Below, piece by piece: positions 50,591 through 61,093 of a stretch of 64,000 nt of DNA (within the stretch, counting starts at the first letter, position 1; the number at the start of each line of letters is the position of its first letter). This DNA is from Parus major (lineage: Eukaryota > Chordata > Aves > Passeriformes > Paridae): contig NC_031799.1 of NCBI RefSeq assembly GCF_001522545.3, positions 43,610,250-43,674,249 on the forward strand, written 5' to 3'. A program made the translations under genes and the position numbers. Below the pieces are notes generated by a model that saw nothing but the letters and a program-made list of their open reading frames with translations, was not told the DNA's origin and did no database searches.

Positions 50591-51700
50591 AACATAAAAA
50601 CACATAGATTCACATGTAAAACTTTATTTTATATAATGAAGTATTCCACCTTTAAATTAAACGATTTATTTTATTTTAGCAATTCCGCTGATAGAAAACA
50701 GGAGGGAAAAAAAAAAAACTTTTATAAATTAAATATACGTATGTACAAATGTGTTATGTGCCATATGTAGCAATTTTTTACAGTATTTCAAAAATGGGGA
50801 AAGATATCAATGGTGCCTTTATGTTATGTTAAGTTGAGAGCAAGTTTTGTACAGTTACAATGATGGCTGTCCCATAGTATTTTGCGAAACCTTTTAGCCC
50901 TCAGTTGTCCGAGCTTTTTTGTGCACTGCATTATAATGACTGGATGTATGATTTGCAAGAATTGCAGAAGTCCCTCTGGTCGCTTGCTGTAGAGTCTCCA
51001 AATCAGAAAGCCCTGTAATGGCACTCCCACCCTACTCTGCCAGAAAAACACACATATACACACACACAGAGTCAGAAAGAAAAAAAAAAAAAATTAAAAA
51101 ATATTAAAAAAGCTAAAAAAAAAAAAGTTTCTTATATGAGAACTTTTATTTGCTTTCCGTATATGAGATGAGTTTTGTCTGCTCTCTGCCAGCCAAAAGG
51201 TTTGCTTCTTTGAGCACTGGGATAATAGTAGATCCAACAGCATGCTACTATTAATTACAGCAGGATAACAAAAAACATACAAACAAACAAAAAAAAAGCC
51301 AACCTGCATTAAATAATGTTACTTATAGAAAGAAAGTAATACTGTGATTTTAAACCAAATATATTATTAATCAGAGGTCAGCTTGTAATCACTAGGAGCT
51401 GCCATTTCATTATTTTCCAGATATTAATTGTTCTAGTTATCCCTTAGGAAATGGGTTTAAGTTAGCTGAGGCTTTGAACCCAATACTCTATTTAAACAAA
51501 AACGAAAACAAAAAAAAAGAAAAAAAAAAAGAAAAAAAAAAAAAGAAAACATTTATATTAGTTTATGTTAATGGGGCAAATATAATAGATATCTGTAATC
51601 AAGCAAGGAAGAGATCTAGCTGGAAAACAAATGCCACTAATAAAAGTGCAATCAGTTTTCACCTCTATTTCTTAATGTTGATTTCCAATACATGATTTAT
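50591..51700 (+). other. NRG1: NRG1 3' untranslated region
   Basis: The sequence after the stop keeps, from memory, clear resemblance to the human NRG1 3' UTR. Shared words include 'gtgttatgtgccatatgtag' (50749-50768), 'atcaatggtgcctttatgtt' and 'atagtagatccaacagcatg' (51225-51244). It is AT-rich with A-runs at about 51080-51126 and 51509-51546. Candidate polyadenylation hexamers are ATTAAA at 50656, 50728 and 51308 and AATAAA at 51639. The right end is set at the last likely hexamer plus a margin; a longer form cannot be excluded. Confidence 0.8.
51639..51644 (+). promoter_or_regulatory. NRG1: Candidate polyadenylation signal AATAAA
   Basis: This is the first perfect AATAAA hexamer after the NRG1 stop in the region still resembling the mammalian 3' UTR. 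T-rich sequence follows within 70 bases. Alternative ATTAAA hexamers lie upstream (50656, 50728, 51308), and which is used cannot be told from sequence. Confidence 0.45.
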
Positions 51701-54700
51701 TCTATTGTTTCTCCTCAGTTTTCTTCCCCTTTTTCTCTTCCTCAGAAAGAATCCTGACAAGCTTCTGGCAATACCTTGTTAGAATTGCTGTTGGAGTAAG
51801 GCTTACTCTTGGACACAGAAAGGCCTTTCAGAGGAGAACTTGATTTGCTGGATGGTTAAAAAGTATAGGCACATAGGAAGGACAAAGCAGATGTATGGAG
51901 CTTATTTCCACTCAACTTTATAGACTCCATTACTTGGGTTGAGAGAGGCAAGACTGATGCAGAGCCCATTTATGAAGGCAATCACACCATGTGGGTTACA
52001 GCCCATGTGTGACTATTTGATACCAGTGTTTATATAGCCAGTGGCAGCCTTGAAGTCACTGACTGGTAATGAACAAAGATGCTGTCAGTGCTGGAGCAGA
52101 TGCATCCATCCAGACAGAAGCAAATGGCCTCTTTTGCACTGAATTCCTATCAGTTTAGTCAGGGTCACTCTGCCTCTTCTATACTTTTGATTTTTTGTTG
52201 TGTGTTCAGTTGGCACAGCATTGACTCAGGATTGATGTGGAAAACAAATGTTTTTCCTAGACTCTGGGGATTCTGAAAATGAGAACATATGTTTTACAGG
52301 TATTACTGAGCTCTAAATAAGAGCCCTGTCAAGAGAAAAAGAATTTCAGCCAAACTACACTCATCCTTTGGGCCACATTCTGGTCCTAGTTAAATGAAGA
52401 GAAATACATCAAGGAAAATTTGTGAGATGCAAACCTGAGGAACAAAAGTCCCAACTCAGTAAATTGTTCAAGCATATGCTTATGCTAATCCTAGCAAAAG
52501 TTACCTTCAGCATGTGCTAGACTCTCATTGACACCTCCAGCACATGCAAAAAGTTAAGCATGTGCCTTAGAGTTTTGCTGAACAAGTTGTCCTATTGATT
52601 TGAGACCTGGAAGCAAAGTATAGCAAAAAAAGCTCTTTGCCAGGATGACAAGAATCAGTGAGTTCCTCACTATATAAATAACCATAACACATTAGCAAGA
52701 ACACAGGTGAGTCTACCTGAACACCAGATTCAGCAGAAAATGAACAAAAATACCTTAGTATAGGAAAGAAAAGTTGTCCACTAGGATGTTAGTGGACAAA
52801 AGGCTAGGAAACTAGCACAGCTTTAGGCTATGTTGTGGCTGAAATGGCACTGCTGATTCGAGAAATCAATGGGAGATGGCAAATACATGTTGTCTGGACT
52901 TAAGTCCCCTTTGCCATTTTTCCCTAGTTGGCATGTACTTGAACACACTTTGCCTTTGCAGACAGAAACAAAAGCTCTCTACAAATTCTAGACATCATAC
53001 TCTCATTTTCATCCCTTTAGTCATGCCTTTTTATCTGCAGTCCCATGCAGCAGAATATCCATCTCTCCAGTAACTCTGCAACTCAGTAGTACAAAGGGCC
53101 AGTTGGGCTTTCCTAATGAAGGCAACAAGTTTCCAAAAGATTTTCATTGTTGAGTTTCTGTGGGCACTTGAACATCTCTCCTTTCAGGAAGGCCTCTGAC
53201 ACTGCAAAGGCCTTGCAGGACAGATAAAACAGAAAAAGTATGGCAGAGAAACAAGAGATTTGCCCCAAAATCACCCATCTTAGTGGCAGAATAGAGATTA
53301 TAACACAGGTTTTTGTAAATTCCTCCAGTATATATCAACCACAAGGCCAGCTCTCGTTGAAGTATCTATAACAGCCCAGACAGATTAATCAGGATGGAAA
53401 GGGAACATCCGCTGACATTGAGTAGATTATTTGACTACCAACACTCTTATTATGGAGGGACGTAAAAAATGAAGGAGCAATTCCATATTTGGGAGCTGTA
53501 CATGTGAGATTTATTTAGTATAGGTCTAGGGAAAAATGTCATACCTCTTCTGTTGCAGTGCCTCAAAGTCACATTGCTGTGCAGTTCCTGCTATTCCTCC
53601 CCCTCGGAACATGCACAGTATGTTATAGGGCAAGCATGAAATTAGGCTGGAGACTTCACATGGACCTAAGAACAAGAAAATACAATTGGGGATATGGCTG
53701 CCTAAGCCCTTAGATCTTTGTGAAGAACCCAGCCTTACAGCACAATTCATGCAATGATGAATTCGGGAATTGCCCTGGCTTGGCATGCACAGAAGTGGGA
53801 GGAGGACACAGACCACCACCTCTCAACTTGTGTTTATCACACTGTGAGGGTGTTTCACATCAGTCAGGTCCACACCCAGAAGCTAGTGAGTCTGCCTGGC
53901 CACAGGTGCTGCTGGCAGGCTGCAGCCAGTTCCTGCTGGCCAAGGGGCTGGAGGCTGAAGCAGCATGGAGCAGAGCCAGCAAGTGCCTATGGAAAAGGCC
54001 AGCTCCCCTGTTGGGGATATTTGCTTCATTACCCAGACCTTTGAGCTAGGCAGTCCCAACACCCTTGAGCCATCACTGTGTGATGCTTGCCAGTTCTTTG
54101 GCTGAAAGTCATGGCAAGAAGAAACATATTTAGAAGAGGGGGAGAAATATTCCAGTGGTGGCAGAGTTAAGATTCTCCTGGTTTATTTCCATGTCATTTA
54201 AATTGAGCCATGAGTTTTTCCTGTGTATGTGTTTATATGCAGGAATTTTTCCAAGATAAAAGGCTTCTTTCAAGAGTGTATAACTAGATTATGTTGTGCA
54301 CAACCTGGTACAGGCTGCCTATTTACAGGGTGTAAATCATTACAGCTCCATAGAAGTTCTCATGTTACAGAGAAAAGTCTACTCCTGCCTTTTGGCCCAG
54401 TTATTCCCTTCCTCACTTGAGCCACCCCAACACACCCAGGTTTAAGAGATCAATCACTGCCTTTATCAGGGAACAGGAAAGGGAAGCTCCTTCTTTCCAG
54501 TAGTCCAAAACAACAATGCTGCATCTCCCTGCTTCTCTCACACACATTGCAAGCAGTTTCCTGAGTATCCAGGATAGCAAACTGGTGTCTCCTCAAAGGA
54601 CACACCTCTTAGCCTGTTGAGCACTTCTTGGCCCTGCAGTGTGGCTACTTACCATCACCTGGGACTTACTTCTAGTAAGAAACAAAAAAAGCACCTATGA
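51701..54700. other. Downstream noncoding stretch
   Basis: No gene, RNA or repeat family is recognised over about 3 kb. It may be intergenic, or a distal 3' UTR if NRG1 is polyadenylated further down. The open frames (for example 53720-54049, 109 codons) have no domain resemblance. Confidence 0.5.
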
Positions 54701-55060
54701 AATGCTGCAGAGAAGGGCAGACAAAGAACATGGCCAATTATCATCATTTGTAATTCTCTATTCTACTGTAAATATGTCTTGTACATACGTGGATGTTTTC
54801 ATTATTTACTGTCTTTATGGATATTGTGTTAAATGAGACGCTCTTAGTTTATTGTGTAACACTGTAAATAACATAACGTCCTTTATTATTTATGCATAGG
54901 CATCTAACACGCAGAGAATGTTATCTTCATATTATTTTAAGATATATGTCAAAAAGATGTTGCATTTTTCCTTTTGCTTTGAAAAAATTGTAATATATCC
55001 TCTTTTTCCCCTCTTTTCCTTTAAAAAAAAAAATGAATGCTAATTTATTGTTCAGGAGAG
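54701..55060 (+). other. AU-rich block with two Pumilio-type sites
   Basis: The block is very AT-rich, with words such as 'tttattatttatg' and two exact TGTAAATA octamers at 54767-54774 and 54863-54870, the binding consensus of Pumilio RNA-binding proteins. It ends in a T-rich stretch and a run of A (about 55023-55032). It looks like the end of a 3' UTR rather than ordinary intergenic DNA, 4.1-4.5 kb after the NRG1 stop on the same strand. A distal alternative end of NRG1 is possible; so is an unrelated noncoding transcript or chance. Confidence 0.35.
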
Positions 55061-56460
55061 AAAGGGGATGTAACTGAAAGGCAAACTGTTCAAAGAACAT
55101 GCTATGGAAGCCACAAGCTACTGATAAACTAAAGAATTTATTACCCCAAATACAGCAATAAGTAATTGTTGATTTATTAAGGTTTTGTTTTTCATTTTCA
55201 GTAAAAGAGGTGCTGGATTAAATTGTTTATGTGTGGTCCTGGCCCAGCTGCTCAGCAGACTGTGTCAGGTCACCAGCTACCATCTTTCTGTACCCAAACA
55301 TTGTTGTAAAGGTCTTGTTCTGTTGTTGTGGACCACTGTTCCTTGAGATTTCTGACTCATCTCTATGGGGGTCTCTGGCAGACACTCTTGCTCCTACATA
55401 CAATTTTAGTTTCTTAAGTTAGAATAATTAGCTCTACCCTGACCATTACTACTTAAGATGGATGGGGTTTGGGGAAGGGGAGGAGTTGGGGGGCAGAAAT
55501 GACACAGTCTTGGGACTGTGGGAGGCTGCTCTACAAAAATGTCACCTCACTGCTCAGCAACAGTCAATAAAGCAAAGCAGATACCAGGAACTCTTAGATG
55601 GCACCACCATGTCACTATATAAATTCATGATTTGTGCAGGTTGTAAATACAATGAGTGGTCCTGGTCTTCTTGTCTCAGGATAGAAATAGTATAATGGGA
55701 AAGGGTTTAAGGGCAACTTGGGTGAATCTGGATGCCATGAGGTCTGGGGAGCACTGGGTAGGCTGAATATCATTATTCTGAAAGAAAGGACAGCAGAGAG
55801 AAGATATTAAATGTCTGTTGAAACATATTTATCTTGCAGAAGGTAAGAAAGGACTGGATGTTTAGTACTTCTTCGAATAAAAGAAATGGAGTTATCAATC
55901 CAAACTACTGGGCACCGTATTCCCAGAAAGATGTAGCTCTTCATGTAAGGGGTAGGGAACTTGGAGAATTACTTGCTGCAAGAGACTGTGGATAGTAAAT
56001 CTTTCCATGTTTTGGAAACCACCCCATGGTGGGGGCCAGATCTTGGGCATTAATCCAATAAGGATTAGTAAATCCATGAAAACCTCATCAGATGTGGGAA
56101 ATAACTGAACTGAAAACATGTGGAGATTGTATAAATTGGAAATATTGTGTATACTACTGCTGCTCTTACCTTCTCCAACTATCTGCCACACTTGGAGAGA
56201 AGGGCAGATATCCGATCTGGCTGTGCTTACATGATAAAAATATGTAAAGTCATTTGCTGTTAATGAGCATTAAACAAGAGGAGGAAAGCTAGGCATGAGC
56301 AGAGGAGAGAGGAATGCAATAAAGATGTTTTGGATGTGTTTCACATCCATTTGTTCCCAGGGCTAGTGCTCCCAGGCCTACCTATTGGTGCAGAATGAGA
56401 TGCCAAACCGAGAATGGATGGAGAAATGGAAGGATAGAAGAATGAAGGGATGGAAGAATA

Positions 56461-56522
56461 GAGGGAGGGAGGGAGGGAGGGAGGGAGGGAGGGAGGGAGG
56501 GAGGGAGGGAGGGAGGGAGGGA
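56461..56522. repeat. (GGGA)n tetranucleotide microsatellite
   Basis: About 15 units of GGGA/GAGG lie on the + strand, preceded by 70 bases of degenerate purine-rich sequence with GGAT/GGAA words. The run also meets the G-quadruplex rule many times. It is likely polymorphic in length. The reverse frame gives a spurious Pro-Ser-Leu repeat. Confidence 0.97.
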
Positions 56523-57411
56523 ATGACTGGTAAGGGTTTTCTGTCATCTTCCCTCTTCCGTGGCTCTCAGCCCAGAGCATAAAGGCCTAGTGTTTCAGTC
56601 TGATCTAGTTTCCCTCAGACAACTTCCCTGTTTTTCTATTTCACGTGGCTTCAAAGATGGATGATTAGGCTATTTGCCTCATGAATGTCTTGTAGGGCCT
56701 TGTCACCTTACAGCCAGGCTATTTTGGCTAGCACATTATGGCACAGTGCTACAATGGAGAAAAGGATGGTCTTTCCATTGCAGGCTGTTGAAATGGACTG
56801 CTTGGAGAAGACAGATACCAGGCATCTCCACTGTCCTTTCATGCACGGGAGTAGAGGTAGACAATTTCTGAAGCAATTAAGTACCATAAGAACCACTCAG
56901 AGTCAACAGGACTAAGGACCTCGTGACACATTTGATACAGACAAGGAGGCTTTAGGGAACACATCTTTATGTGTGCCAAATGTCCTCGCAAAAGTTGTTT
57001 GTCAGTCCATGCTGTCTTTATCCTATTAGCTTTCTCTGCCAAGCTTCTGCACTTCTCCACAAGGTCTGGAAGCAGATGGTGTCAGGGAACACTACAGGAA
57101 AATCAAGCAAACCCTTCTCATTTCTGCAGCCCACAGCTGGGTATGCTCTTAGCATGCCAACTCCACCCAGTTATGAGCACATTATTTGGAGAATGCATTC
57201 CCCAAGTTAATTCTCTCTGTCTCAGTTACAACTGATGGGAAGAAAACTATCTCAAATGCCTTGAGATGTTGCAGTTAGTCAGTGATGGTTAACCTGTACA
57301 GGAGAAGCAAAGCAACATAGACTGTGCATAGGATATGAGCCTGATAACTCCTCTTTAGTGATAACAGACCATTGACAGTGGCACTTTCAGGCCTAAATCT
57401 CATTTTATCTT

Positions 57412-57449
57412 TAAAATAAAATAAAATAAAAATAAAAATAAAAAAAAAA
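57412..57449. repeat. (AAAAT)n-type microsatellite
   Basis: Repeated aaaat/aaaaat units end in a run of nine A. No retrotransposon body was recognised next to it, so it is listed as a simple repeat. Confidence 0.85.
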
Positions 57450-60400
57450 TTGAGCCTCCTTAGAGTTTCCTGAAATGGAGCCTTAGGGATTTCTGACCTC
57501 AGAGTGCATTTTCTACCTGATGCTGTGACCTTTTGCTGGAGTCATTTCAGAGTAGCTGTCATTAGAAAAGTTGTACTGATTGCAAAATTATTTCACATGT
57601 CTCCAGACTAAGGCTGGCAGGAGGAATGTCAAATAAATCACTGGTATGCTCCTGATGTCCCCACTTCCACACATGAAGACAAGGACTGAAGGACAGTTCC
57701 ACATCTTCTAGCAAGGAAAAAATGGAACAAGATCAGGCCCATGCAGATCTAGAAAGGTTACCGTGTCACTGGGATTGGGCACAATATGGTGATTCCAGAG
57801 GGCGTTTAGAGTGCTGTACTTTCTAAGCATCGTAGGGTCTGTCAGAACCTGAGACAAAGCCTTCAGCATGAATGGAATTAATTTCCTTGAAAGTTAGACC
57901 TTACTCTCTAAGGTTTTAACTCCAGAAGGTAGCCAAGCACCAACTTTAGTTGGAAACTGGATTTCTAACATAAATGGCAGCTGCTAAGTTTCCGCTTAGG
58001 TTTTCCCCCCTTGGGGATAGCAGGAGTTCCCTGCACTGGATGTAATGCCTTAGGAACTAGAGAGGAGCCTCTGGCAGCAGTGCATAGAAAACACCTGAAA
58101 TAAGGCCAGCTCATTTGATGACAGCAGCAGAGGAAGTGTCAAGAGAGTCTTTGCAAGGTTATATGCACATCAGTTGGTAGGGAGTACAGCGATTGTTAAC
58201 AACTGATTAAGTCATTACTCTGGTAATGGTCTACTTGGAGCCATGCTTCAGAAGCCTGATATTGTGTGGGAGGTATTTTAACTTACCCTGCACATTACTG
58301 CATCAGTTGGGTTATGCATTCTCTATGTGTACACGCATACATACAGTCTCTCAATTTTCTGTAATGGTTTCCTGATGTTCAGTGCATGCTCAGTGACAGG
58401 AAAAGAAAAAAATGTCATAAAAAGGCTGTTCAGCAGCTGCAAAACTGCCTGCATCCCAGAGAAAACAGTTTTTCACCTCAGAGAGGAAAAAATGAGGATG
58501 GCATTCATCCTGGACAGCTGTGAAGATATGGAAAGGGAACACCTCTTTCTTCCCCAGTTGGACAGGCTGGATCACAGATTGCAGAGGATCTTTCACAGGG
58601 CCCACAGCTGAGAAGGGACTGGCAAGGTGGAAGATTAAGGGGACTTCAGCTAGGGTAAAGGGTGGCCATGTGCCTCTCATTTCAATCAAATAAGCCTAGA
58701 ACAATGAATTCAATCCCAAACAGAAAAAAAGACACACTAAAGATTCCCAAGTGGTGGGTCTTGAGCCTTCTATATGTGGCAAAGAGAAACAATCTCAAAA
58801 GAGCAATTATTGTGCCATGTTCTGGTTCTCAGGATGTTTCCATCTTGAGCTCACCCTAAAGCCATTTCTCACCCTAAAGGCCCCAAAGCTGAGTGTGAGG
58901 TGATTTAGATCCTCCACAAAAATGGACAGTAATCTGCTCAATATATGTGAGAAGACCTGTGCCTCCAGCAGCTTTTCCACAAAAAGCAAGGGAGCTAGAG
59001 TGCTGTGAAAGAAGTAATTCAAAAAATAAAGGCCAATTAGGAAATAAAGGCCACTTAGATGAATGCCACAGCATAAATCCAGGAACCTGAAATTTAGTGT
59101 CCTGTTTAAAATTATCCCCTAATCAAAGCTCCAGAAAACAGAATAATACCATTCTAGTGATGCATTAACCATTTTAATAATTAAAAATGTCCTGTAATTC
59201 GGTCAACTTAGCCATCTGCACACACCATCTTATCATAGCCAACTAAAACATACAGTATTTATCTGATGGTTAATGACTATGAAATAAAGCTAAAAGTAAT
59301 AAAACTCCAAATAACTGGCAGATTACAGTGATCTCGTGTCTGTTTTATAATCAGTGTCTCAGTTGTCATGGTACTAAATCACACATTCTGGGTCATATCA
59401 ATGGAATAGCAGAAAGGAACTCTTACACAGTAACCCTATTACTTTCATTTCCAAGTGCCAGCTTCCTTCAAATAAAACTTACATGGCCTGTTACAAGATC
59501 CGATTACTGAGGTAACAGATTTGAAGGTCAGGTAACATAAAGTCCAGGTAACAGGATTATCATCACAGTGATTCTACACACAGCTCTTTATTTTCCTGTC
59601 CAGTACAGTCCAGATCTTTTCTAATTATTTCTTTGCCTCTCCTGATTAGTTAAAATTGTCATTTTAGGGCCTCAGATGTGATAACCATGGTATTACTAGT
59701 AAACTTCACTTTCTGTCTTACAACTTCTTTTGACGGACAAGAGCTTTACTGGCTCAGCAGCAGACACAGCCCTCAGCTTGGTCCCGAGGTGATTGCAGTA
59801 GGTCTTCAGCTGCAGGGGAACAGCATGCTTTCTGCTCCTTCTTTGGTATTTCACCAGGATCCCATCATCAATGTCAGCACGTACTTCCAGGCTGCTCTTT
59901 GAAAAGATTTTTCGTTCAGGAGCTAAAAGAGCTGATTTTGTCTCTTTCCCACCTCATTTCCACATGCATTTTTAAAAATTAAAAGAGCTTGGGAGGGTGG
60001 TGGGGAAGAACAAAGGTGATACCATGAGGTTCTGTCTCAGAAGTAAAAGATAAACAGCTTTGCCAAAGAGTCCATATTTAGCTTTGTCACATACACTGGG
60101 CAAGATAACCTTCATCTCAAACTGAGGTGATGATGGGAAATGGACCATCCTGACTGTGGAAACTGATGATGCTGAATTTCAAAGCAGAGGCTCAAGCCCC
60201 CTTGCAGTCTGTCACCCAAAGACCTGGATGCCCTGAGAGCTCCAGAAGTATTTCAGAGTACTGCTCTAAACAGGCAGCTGAGTGCATTGTAGTGCATCGA
60301 GCCCTTGGCGTGTGTGGAGGTTCCAAAGGTCAGCCATTCTTGGCTGCAACTTGCTTTCAGGGGTGTTAAGTGCTCCCACACTGGCAGGGAAGCCCCTTGG

Positions 60401-60940
60401 CAAGAAGACACCTAGCCAGAGCTTTCACCCTGAAGCAAGCTGAGACACTCAGGATATCAGCAGTGCTCCTTCCAGCCCAGGGGAGGAAACAAATGCACAG
60501 CTTGACTTTCTGTGTGTTGGCCTGAAACCAGACACTGTGTCAATACTCTGCTATGACAGCTATGGTAGTGAGAATTACTTCAGAACAGAGGCATCCAGTG
60601 ACTTAGAAGCTGAACAATCTCTTGCACCAAAGAGCAAATGTTTTCCCTGATTTCTTGGAGGGGTGGTGGGTGGGAACTAAGATGATGAAATGCAATGGAA
60701 ACCTGCAGTCTGCAGGCTGGGTTAGCATCCTTCAAATCCTGGGGGCACAAAAAGCACTCAACAGCAGATGGTCTCACCCACTACCAACGTGGAACCTCAC
60801 CCTTGTATATCTGAGCACTGACAGGAGTGTCCAGTGACTGCAGTTTTGTAAACAGCTGTCCCTTTCACCTACAGATAAACATTGCACCTATGTAGCAAGA
60901 ACTTGCAGGATACTAACCACTGCCCATGCAAGATGTTTAA

Positions 60941-61093
60941 TTTGCTTAAAGCACATAACTGCACTCATCCAACTCTCACAGAAGACTCCTTAGCAACTCC
61001 AAAGGTGTCTCTTATACACATCTAGATTTTGCTTAAAGCACATAACTGCACTCATCCAACTCTCACAGAAGACTCCTTAGCAACTCCAAAGGT
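60941..61093. repeat. Exact 66-bp direct repeat flanking an adapter-like spacer
   Basis: Bases 60941-61006 and 61028-61093 are identical over 66 bp, both starting tttgcttaaagcacataact and ending caactccaaaggt. The spacer of 21 bases between them, with the last base of the first copy, matches the Nextera mate-pair junction adapter. The most economical reading is one genomic copy duplicated during assembly or gap filling when a read carrying the adapter was used. Real sequence would then run straight from the upstream flank through one copy into 'ctgacctc'. Confidence 0.85.
61006..61027. other. Probable Nextera mate-pair junction adapter remnant
   Basis: TGTCTCTTATACACATCT (61006-61023) equals 18 of the 19 bases of the Tn5 mosaic end used in Nextera libraries, and the following AGAT (61024-61027) is the start of the inverted second half of the mate-pair junction adapter. 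A run of 22 bases in the exact order of a synthetic adapter, sitting between two identical flanks, is very unlikely to be natural. It should be treated as non-genomic. The adapter sequence is recalled, not searched. Confidence 0.85.

Larger units (their letters stand above)
55061..60940. other. Downstream noncoding stretch
   Basis: Intergenic-looking DNA without recognisable genes. It contains two microsatellites (56461-56522 and 57412-57449) and a small tandem duplication of an 'aataaaggcca' word at about 59026-59053. No promoter or exon structure is supported. Confidence 0.55.

Noticed and set aside
50063..50613. Antisense open frames of 180 and 147 codons over the terminal NRG1 exon
   Set aside because: They lie wholly opposite a confident conserved coding exon, have no recognisable domain, and are expected shadows of its codon composition.
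56341..56580. Pro-Ser-Leu repeat frame and its Gly-Arg-Glu counterpart
   Set aside because: Translations of the GGGA microsatellite, not genes.
61006..61027. A natural Tn5-like transposon end in a bird genome
   Set aside because: Only one mosaic end plus the start of its inverted partner is present, flanked by 66-bp copies instead of a 9-bp duplication; adapter contamination explains all of it.
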